DNA from: Nitrososphaerales archaeon
Lineage (GTDB): Archaea > Thermoproteota > Nitrososphaeria > Nitrososphaerales > Nitrososphaeraceae
Assembly: GCA_029237515.1 (NCBI GenBank)
Contig: JARBAV010000397.1
Coordinates: 1-9,290 of the forward strand
Length of the DNA stretch: 9,290 nucleotides
Direction: 5' to 3'
The translations under genes were made by a program, and so were the position numbers. Of this stretch, positions 5,104 through 9,290 are shown piece by piece. Under the pieces are notes generated by a model. It was not told where the DNA came from. It did no database searches and worked only from the letters and a program-made list of their open reading frames with translations. Every line of letters begins with the position of its first letter. The stretch's first letter is position 1.

Positions 5104-5346
5104 TTAGTCATACACATCGTCGTGTCTGGTTTCCTCTCTGTCTAAGGTTCCGTCGCCTTTCTTTACTACAGTCCTCAAAGCTGTGATGAGTTTGTTGAAC
5201 CTAGAATGGATAGACATATACCTATTTTGGTACTCCATTAGTTCTTTGCGGTGTGCCAGTATTGCCTTATGTTGCAACGAGGATGGCACTAGTCTTTCTA
5301 TCTTATTGCAGAAAGATAGGACGACCATGGAGGAATGGCTGTACAC
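5104..5346 (-). CDS. small helical protein, C-terminus cut by a stop codon
   Basis: From GTG 5346 the frame gives 80 residues; ATG 5328 would give 74. The body is helical and basic: HKAILAHRKELMEYQNRYMS, then IHSRFNKLITALRTVVKKGD and a tail LDREETRHDDVYD before TAA 5104. Past the stop the same frame continues FRMSLLF. The relic at 1180-1347 has HDDLFDAFRFSLMF at the same place, so the family end is probably HDDxxDAFRxSLxF and this copy has a stop where Ala should be. I do not know the function. The forward-strand frame over these bases is hydrophobic and looks like a shadow. A minus-strand TTCTATAGATA (centred about 5366) could be a TATA element giving a short leader to ATG 5328. The gene is convergent with the HxlR gene. 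Confidence 0.5.
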   Translation of the reverse strand: MYSHSSMVVLSFCNKIERLVPSSLQHKAILAHRKELMEYQNRYMSIHSRFNKLITALRTVVKKGDGTLDREETRHDDVYD

Positions 5347-5898
5347 AATGTTGGTCGCCTATCTATAGAAGGGGAATCTTCGTGTACTACAATTTACCAG
5401 ATTGTGGTTTAAGATCCTTTTGATTATAGATCGTGTAGTCAGGTATTAATGCATAGGAAATGGCCGTCTGGGCTAATCATTATATAGCAAGGTTACGAAG
5501 AAACCTATGATACCACTAGCAAGGAGGTAAAAGGAACTGCAGATTTAGGTTACTAAATACTATTGCTGCATGACCCTGGATGAAGTAATAAAGTGTTGAG
5601 GACTCAAACTCATTGTTCAAAGCCGTCCACTTGTTTGATTAAACTCTATATTCTAAATGATCTAAATGCGCAATTGAATTAAGGCCGATCCTTCTCAATA
5701 ATGCTACAATAGGCAAGTCTCAATGGTAAACGGCCAATATATTATCTTCAACCCGGGTCCTTTGGTCGTCTACCTTTCCCTTTTGGAATTGAGGTAAATA
5801 GAACGCATAGTTAGGCTATTCGAGAAGTTGGTTGTCTGCTCTTCTAAGAACCTGCGGTTAATTAGGCGGTCTGTTCTAAATGAGATGTAGTAATTAGT
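5347..5898. other. 550-bp stretch with no recognisable gene
   Basis: All six frames are broken by frequent stops. Short protein-like fragments exist, such as ATG 5460 with AVWANHYIARLRRNL in the plus strand and FQKGKVDDQRTRVEDN in the minus strand, but none has a usable length, start or known family. No tRNA, repeat array or clear terminator was seen. It is probably decayed sequence. Confidence 0.5.
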
Positions 5899-6210
5899 TT
5901 AATCTAGTAAGGGCCCCGTTGTAAAGTAAATTCCATGAAAAATTCTAGTAGTATTGGGTTCCTCTAACCACTTGATTGATTGACCGGACAAAAACTTTTC
6001 AGAGTCGTCTTGCTGGATTAGCTGATCTCGAGGATTTATTTTGGGACCAGAAGTTCCTTCTAACGTTGCAAGATCATACCCTGACATACTTAACCATGAA
6101 TGCTCTACAATTTCCTTTGGTATATCCGGTGACCTATGTCGAGCTTCTTTAACGAATCTCCCCTCTATCTCATTATTTGATCCAATTCTGAGATTTTCGG
6201 TATGCCGCAT
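5899..6210 (-). CDS. hypothetical protein, 103 residues
   Basis: I do not recognise this protein. It is hydrophilic, has no cysteine and no membrane segment. It starts MRHTENLRIGSNNEIEGRFV, has a central DIPKEIVEHSWLSMSGYDLA and ends FHGIYFTTGPLLD. The main support besides length is a TATA-like element at 6233-6245 on the minus strand, centred about 27 bp before ATG 6210, which fits a leaderless transcript. The opposite-strand frame is shorter and starts internally. It follows the truncated kinase in the same direction after 200 bp, but has its own promoter, and it does not contain the missing kinase motifs. Confidence 0.5.
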   Translation of the reverse strand: MRHTENLRIGSNNEIEGRFVKEARHRSPDIPKEIVEHSWLSMSGYDLATLEGTSGPKINPRDQLIQQDDSEKFLSGQSIKWLEEPNTTRIFHGIYFTTGPLLD

Positions 6211-6412
6211 AAGTATATCTTCCCAAATTTGGCTATAAGTATACCGGAACTAAGTGCTGGATTCCATTTCCATTGCGGAACCCTTTTGTTATTATATTCC
6301 TCTAAGTAAACATAAAGGAATTTCAATTTGGAAATTATCTAAAATAAGTTATTCCAAAATAGGATGATTACGTTCAAGATTGATAAGGGAATGGATTTTC
6401 TGGATATCTTGT
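6211..6412. other. gap after the truncated kinase
   Basis: On the minus strand, a frame shifted from that of the kinase runs from within its last codons to TAA 6349. It reads VGTYTKLIQISEQDIQKIHS and ends NLERNHPILE, which looks like coding sequence but is not a kinase G1, F or G2 box. It may be the end of an unrelated fragment joined when the kinase lost its C-terminus. Confidence 0.3.
6233..6245 (-). promoter_or_regulatory. TATA box for the 5899-6210 gene
   Basis: On the minus strand GGTATACTTATAG is centred about 27 bp before the ATG at 6210, the standard position for a leaderless archaeal promoter. Confidence 0.45.
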
Positions 6413-7921
6413 TCACTTATCTGTATAAGCTTTGTATATGTTCCCACCAGTACTACTATTCACTAGTACTTGATTATTTTTTGGTGAAATCTCGACAGTA
6501 ACAAATATTGCTCCTTCCGTAAACTTTATTGCATTATCTAAGAGGTTTGAGATTACCTGTTTGATTCTTTCCTCGTCTGCCAATATACTAACAGAATCAA
6601 GCTCCTTCGAAGCACTGAAGGAAATATTTATATTCTTATTACTGGCCTCAGAAGTATAATCTTTTATCATTCCTCTTATGGTTCTGACAAGAATAAAATT
6701 ATGCTTATTCAACTTTAATGTTTTACCTTCAATTCTAGTAATGTCAAGTATATCCTCAGTTAGGCGTTGAAGTCGTCTTGCATTTCTAACAATTATTTCT
6801 ACCATTTCTTTTTGTATTGGCAGATTATTTTTACTACTATCAAAAATAGACTCTGCTTGCAAAAGAACTTCAGATAAACCTAAAATTGGTTGTATGGGGT
6901 TACGCAGTTCATGAGCAGCTATTTTAATGAAATCCTTCTGTGCCATGCTACGGATAAAGAGTTCCTCCCGCAGCTCACTCTGTCTCCAAAGGGTCTCAAA
7001 TATCGAGGCATAAGACGATACAGTCGATCGACTGTTTGAATATGTAGCCAAACCTATTGCTTCCTCCGAATTTTCTTTTGAGTCATCCATTAATTCAACT
7101 ACAAGTGAGTACTTTCTATCTACTACCAAGATAGTAACCCTTGTCTGCATAGTTGGTTCAATATTTCGTACTTGTATCCCATTGATTTTTTCCAACCTTT
7201 CGACTGATTCTCGTATTTTATTTTCTATTGGTACCAGAATCTTTACACGTATTCTGTATCTATCCACATTTGCAACAAGAAGATCTATTCTTCCTGCTTT
7301 ATGCTGTCGAAGAAAGGCATTAGCAGTGTGAAAGATTATTAGTATTTCGTCTTTTGCCGCTTTGATGAGCTTGTAACCAATATCAAGTATTTCGTAAGGA
7401 TCCCTAATAGTCTCTATAAATTCTCGTTCTACCTCTTCTTCAATTTCTCTTATTCGCTGCTTAGAGGGAATTGCTTTATCCCAAAGTGTATTAAACATGT
7501 ATTGCTGCTGTTCTACAATTGCCTTGACATTGCTGTAGATAAGCTGGGTCACTGGCTTTTTCATCTGGAGTATTGCTGTTGCAACATATACCTTTTCGTC
7601 AGCAACTACAAAGCCACCTTTAACTCCGTCCAGGTGACGGAGCTCTGCAATCTTCATTATTTCTTTGCAAGAAGAAGCATTCTCCTTGGTTATATCAGTA
7701 ATCCACCTTATTCTTACTCCTCTCCTGTTAAGTTCAAAGTAACCCTTTCTAACAGGCTCAGAAGCAAGGATAACGGAGGGCATAGAATAGTCACCACAGA
7801 CATCTACTCTTTTTTCAACCGTAGACAACCCTTGGGTAGAGAATTTTATTACATTTTCGGTCCCATAAATTATCCCTGTTCTTTCACCACTATTAGTATC
7901 AGGCGGATCGACTTCGGACAC
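6413..7921 (-). CDS. sensor histidine kinase, ATPase domain truncated
   Basis: The 502-residue protein starts at GTG 7921. Residues 1-165 (GIIYGTENVI, then KAIVEQQQYMFNTLWDKAIP) and 175-320 (ATYSNSRSTVSSYASIFETL and W311) look like two related sensor modules, each ending in F-x-TLW; this layout is known to me from soluble kinases of Nitrososphaeria. There is no signal peptide or membrane helix, so it should be cytoplasmic. The HisKA domain follows, with the H box KIAAHELRNPIQPILGL and phospho-acceptor His337, and an X-region LTEDILDITRIEG. The ATPase domain has the N box QVISNLLDNAIKF (Asn463 among the ATP/Mg ligands) but ends 39 residues after it. The G1 (DxGxG), F and G2 (GTGLGL) boxes are absent; STGGNI near the end may be a ruined G1. 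It probably cannot phosphorylate by itself. No response regulator is adjacent. Confidence 0.88.
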   Translation of the reverse strand: MSEVDPPDTNSGERTGIIYGTENVIKFSTQGLSTVEKRVDVCGDYSMPSVILASEPVRKGYFELNRRGVRIRWITDITKENASSCKEIMKIAELRHLDGVKGGFVVADEKVYVATAILQMKKPVTQLIYSNVKAIVEQQQYMFNTLWDKAIPSKQRIREIEEEVEREFIETIRDPYEILDIGYKLIKAAKDEILIIFHTANAFLRQHKAGRIDLLVANVDRYRIRVKILVPIENKIRESVERLEKINGIQVRNIEPTMQTRVTILVVDRKYSLVVELMDDSKENSEEAIGLATYSNSRSTVSSYASIFETLWRQSELREELFIRSMAQKDFIKIAAHELRNPIQPILGLSEVLLQAESIFDSSKNNLPIQKEMVEIIVRNARRLQRLTEDILDITRIEGKTLKLNKHNFILVRTIRGMIKDYTSEASNKNINISFSASKELDSVSILADEERIKQVISNLLDNAIKFTEGAIFVTVEISPKNNQVLVNSSTGGNIYKAYTDK

Positions 7922-8093
7922 AACCAGAGACTATATGGGGTACAAGAAGAATTAATATTTTATCTACCATTTTGTGGGTATAATAAACTAAAGAAGATGA
8001 TAAGTCGTTAAACACCAGACTTGAGCTAGGTATAGGCAATAGGTACCACCTTACAGAAGTCAATTGGAGATAGAAAGGTGGGCTCTAAATTAA

Positions 8094-8102
8094 CTTTTAT
8101 AG
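8094..8102 (+). promoter_or_regulatory. TATA box for the 8128-8478 gene
   Basis: CTTTTATAG is centred about 29 bp before ATG 8128. This favours a leaderless start at 8128 over the in-frame ATG at 8107, which would lie upstream of the transcription start. Confidence 0.55.
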
Positions 8103-8127
8103 ATCTATGTTATTATATATAATTGTC

Positions 8128-8478
8128 ATGGATTACCAGAAGCTCTCGAATGATACTTTTGAGCTAGATAAGAAGATTCGTTTCGCTGCAATTTGCGATC
8201 GGAGTGGTGAAATCAAGTATGGGGGCATGCGCGGAGGTACAAACAGCTTACTATCTCCTGATCAAACAAAAACATCGGTTCTCCAGGCGTGGAATAGATG
8301 GAAATTACGCGATACTATGGAAAGTAGTATCGGAAAAGGAAAGTATGCGATGGCTGAATACGAAAAGGTTCGGCGGTTTACAATACCTGTAGATAGTGAA
8401 CATCTTCTTCTCGTAAGTACTGAGGTAGATGCTGATCTAAACTTGGTTTACGATATTTTAAAGTTGATTCACGGCTGA
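8128..8478 (+). CDS. small thaumarchaeal protein, roadblock-like (DUF6659-type)
   Basis: From ATG 8128 the protein has 116 residues. It opens MDYQKLSNDTFELDKKIRFA, continues AAICDRSGEIKYGGMRGG and SLLSPDQTKTSVLQAWNRW, then YAMAEYEKVRRFTIP, LLLVSTEVDADLN and ends DILKLIHG. The pattern of a CDxSGEIKYGG strand pair, a long helix and a final LLLVSTE strand is that of a common small Nitrososphaeria family which I believe is catalogued as DUF6659 and has a roadblock/LC7- or profilin-like fold. Roadblock-like proteins often serve small GTPases or act as signalling adaptors; the role of this family is not known to me. Start: an ATG at 8107 would add seven hydrophobic residues (MLLYIIV), but the TATA box fits 8128. 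It is divergent from the kinase gene, with 206 bp between them. Confidence 0.75.
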   Translation: MDYQKLSNDTFELDKKIRFAAICDRSGEIKYGGMRGGTNSLLSPDQTKTSVLQAWNRWKLRDTMESSIGKGKYAMAEYEKVRRFTIPVDSEHLLLVSTEVDADLNLVYDILKLIHG

Positions 8479-8539
8479 ATCACAATAGAATACTTATTGG
8501 ATGATCCTAGTTAGCCCTAACCTGTTATCTAGCTCATGA

Positions 8540-8914
8540 AGCTTTTTCGTAGGTGTTGAATTTTGGCTTGGCGCAGCGACAAGTAGTGGTAAGGTAGTAT
8601 GACAATATGAAATTCCTGAAGGACATGCATTTCTAGTACCGTTGCTAACTGGAGAATGTGACTTTCTATCTGATCAGAGTCTTAAGTTAGAAAATGAGCT
8701 TATACAATGTAGCAAATCAGCGAATGAGAATGTATTAATGGAAGCTCGTTTGGATGGAGTTAGATTAGATCCCTCTGTCGATAGGGTTCAAACCCCTCCC
8801 TTCAATTTAACAATACCTAGTAACAATCCATTCGGCCCAGGACCGACCGGAAATACAACAGCCATAGTCGGCGGATATTATCTGTTTGGTTCTATAACAT
8901 ATATGGATCAATAA
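8540..8914 (+). pseudogene. decayed gene of an uncharacterised thaumarchaeal family
   Basis: One frame carries a coherent protein across a nonsense codon. Before TGA 8600 it reads FFVGVEFWLGAATSSGKVV, after it QYEIPEGHAFLVPLLTGECD, then KLENELIQCSKSANENV, EARLDGVRLD, RVQTPPFNLTIPSNNPFG and TTAIVGGYYLF. The order of an IPEGxAxxxPxLxGEC strand, a DGVxLD segment, a SPLFDL-like strand with NNPFG and a final GGYYxF recalls secreted or hypothetical proteins of Nitrososphaeria. In those, the text continues after the last motif (roughly LKPLxPGxHxI), whereas this copy turns to SITYMDQ and TAA 8912. The N-terminal third is missing too: a TGA at 8537 closes the frame and no start with the family's usual beginning is seen. 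A TTG at 8642 could in theory start a 90-residue product, but it would begin in mid-domain. Confidence 0.6.
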
Positions 8915-8929
8915 TTTCTATAAAAAGAT

Positions 8930-9290
8930 ATGAAAAATGCGAATTCAAAAAAACTTTATGGAAAATTTAGAGGAGTCGTTACAAACAATAGGGATCCCAA
9001 GGCTCTTGGAAGACTCAGGGATAGCGTACCCTCTGTTGTAAATCGTGATGAACTTGGATGGGCTATACCATGCCCAAAATAAAGTTGACATGTTTTTTGT
9101 TCCTAATATAGGTTCCAATGTCTGGATAGAATTTGAAGAGGGGAACATAAATAAGCCTATTTTTTCGGGTTGTTTTTGGGGCTGAAATTATATTCATAAT
9201 ATGAATAACGGCCTGATGTAAAAATGATAAGAACCGAACCCGAACTCTCAGCCCAAATCATGTCACTGAGCATAAAAGTAGATAAGATAT
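8930..9290 (+). pseudogene. contractile tail/injection baseplate protein V (gp5/VgrG-type OB fold), frameshifted, partial
   Basis: Three frame segments join into one recognisable OB-fold spike or baseplate protein. Segment one starts at ATG 8930 and reads KKLYGKFRGVVTNNRDPKAL, GRLRDSVPSVV and GWAIPC before TAA 9080. Segment two, one base over, reads MFFVPNIGSNVWIEFEEG and NKPIFSGCFWG to TGA 9183. Segment three, from 9212 back in the first frame, reads PDVKMIRTEPEL and runs off the window. YGKYRGxVxxNxDPxxLGRI, GWAxPC, FFxPxxGxNVWIEFExGxxxxPIxSGCFWG and PDxKxIRTE in this order are the signature of baseplate assembly protein V/gp5 of phage tails and of the Afp8/Pvc8 spike protein of extracellular contractile injection systems. 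The lesions are at 9071-9083 and 9183-9211. ACATATAT at 8897-8904, about 29 bp before ATG 8930, may be the old TATA box. Confidence 0.7.

Noticed and set aside
5183..5368. Plus-strand hydrophobic frame of 61 codons.
   Set aside because: The minus strand encodes the helical protein with a motif shared with the relic at 1180-1347, so the plus frame is the shadow.
7502..8011. Plus-strand 169-codon frame.
   Set aside because: It is antisense to the sensor region of the histidine kinase and rich in Tyr, Cys and Phe, as expected for a shadow.
8780..8803. AGGGTTCAAACCCCT resembles a tRNA T-arm.
   Set aside because: It lies inside the coding-like frame of the 8540-8914 relic (RVQTPPF), and no acceptor, D- or anticodon arm can be formed at the right distances.
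8945..9148. Minus-strand 67-codon frame at the right end.
   Set aside because: It is antisense to the baseplate protein relic, whose motifs are far more specific.

Overview
The window looks like an accessory stretch of an ammonia-oxidising archaeon (Nitrososphaeria/Thaumarchaeota, most like Nitrososphaera or Nitrosocosmicus). The reasons are AT-rich DNA, archaeal TATA elements about 27-29 bp before start codons (leaderless-style promoters at 4537, 6210 and 8128), frequent TTG/GTG starts, a histidine kinase with the long sensor region I know from this group, a PII protein of the archaeal type, an HxlR regulator and a small roadblock-like protein of a thaumarchaeal family. The assignment rests on recognition from memory; no marker gene such as 16S rRNA or amo is present.

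Layout. 1-85 is the acidic tail of an upstream gene. 357-656 (+) is an unrecognised helical protein, followed by a T-tract. 742-1173 (-) is a SnoaL/NTF2-like protein. 1174-2123 is a graveyard: a short relic (1180-1347 +), a possible 44-residue protein (1352-1486 -) and a frameshifted small membrane protein (about 1825-2123 +). 2245-2589 (+) is a GC-rich UBP-type zinc-finger protein that looks acquired from bacteria. 2860-3246 (+) is a VOC/glyoxalase-fold protein. 3532-3870 (+) is a PII (GlnK-like) protein. 3871-4491 has no intact gene, only a possible signal-peptide relic. 4537-5004 (+) is an HxlR regulator with a palindrome beside its TATA box. 5104-5346 (-) is a small helical protein cut by a stop close to its end. 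5347-5898 shows no gene. 5899-6210 (-) is an orphan with a good promoter. 6413-7921 (-) is a histidine kinase whose ATPase domain ends after the N box. 8128-8478 (+) is a small roadblock-like protein. 8540-8914 (+) is a decayed gene, and 8930 to the window end (+) is a decayed baseplate/spike OB-fold protein of a contractile tail or injection system.

There is no shared operon: genes are single, widely spaced and mostly carry their own promoters. The intact part is a loose set of regulators and small enzymes (PII, HxlR, kinase, VOC, zinc finger). The most striking content is the density of broken genes, including two opposed relics sharing one C-terminal motif and a contractile-injection relic running off the right edge. 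This points to a region of repeated insertion and decay, not to one coherent working system.
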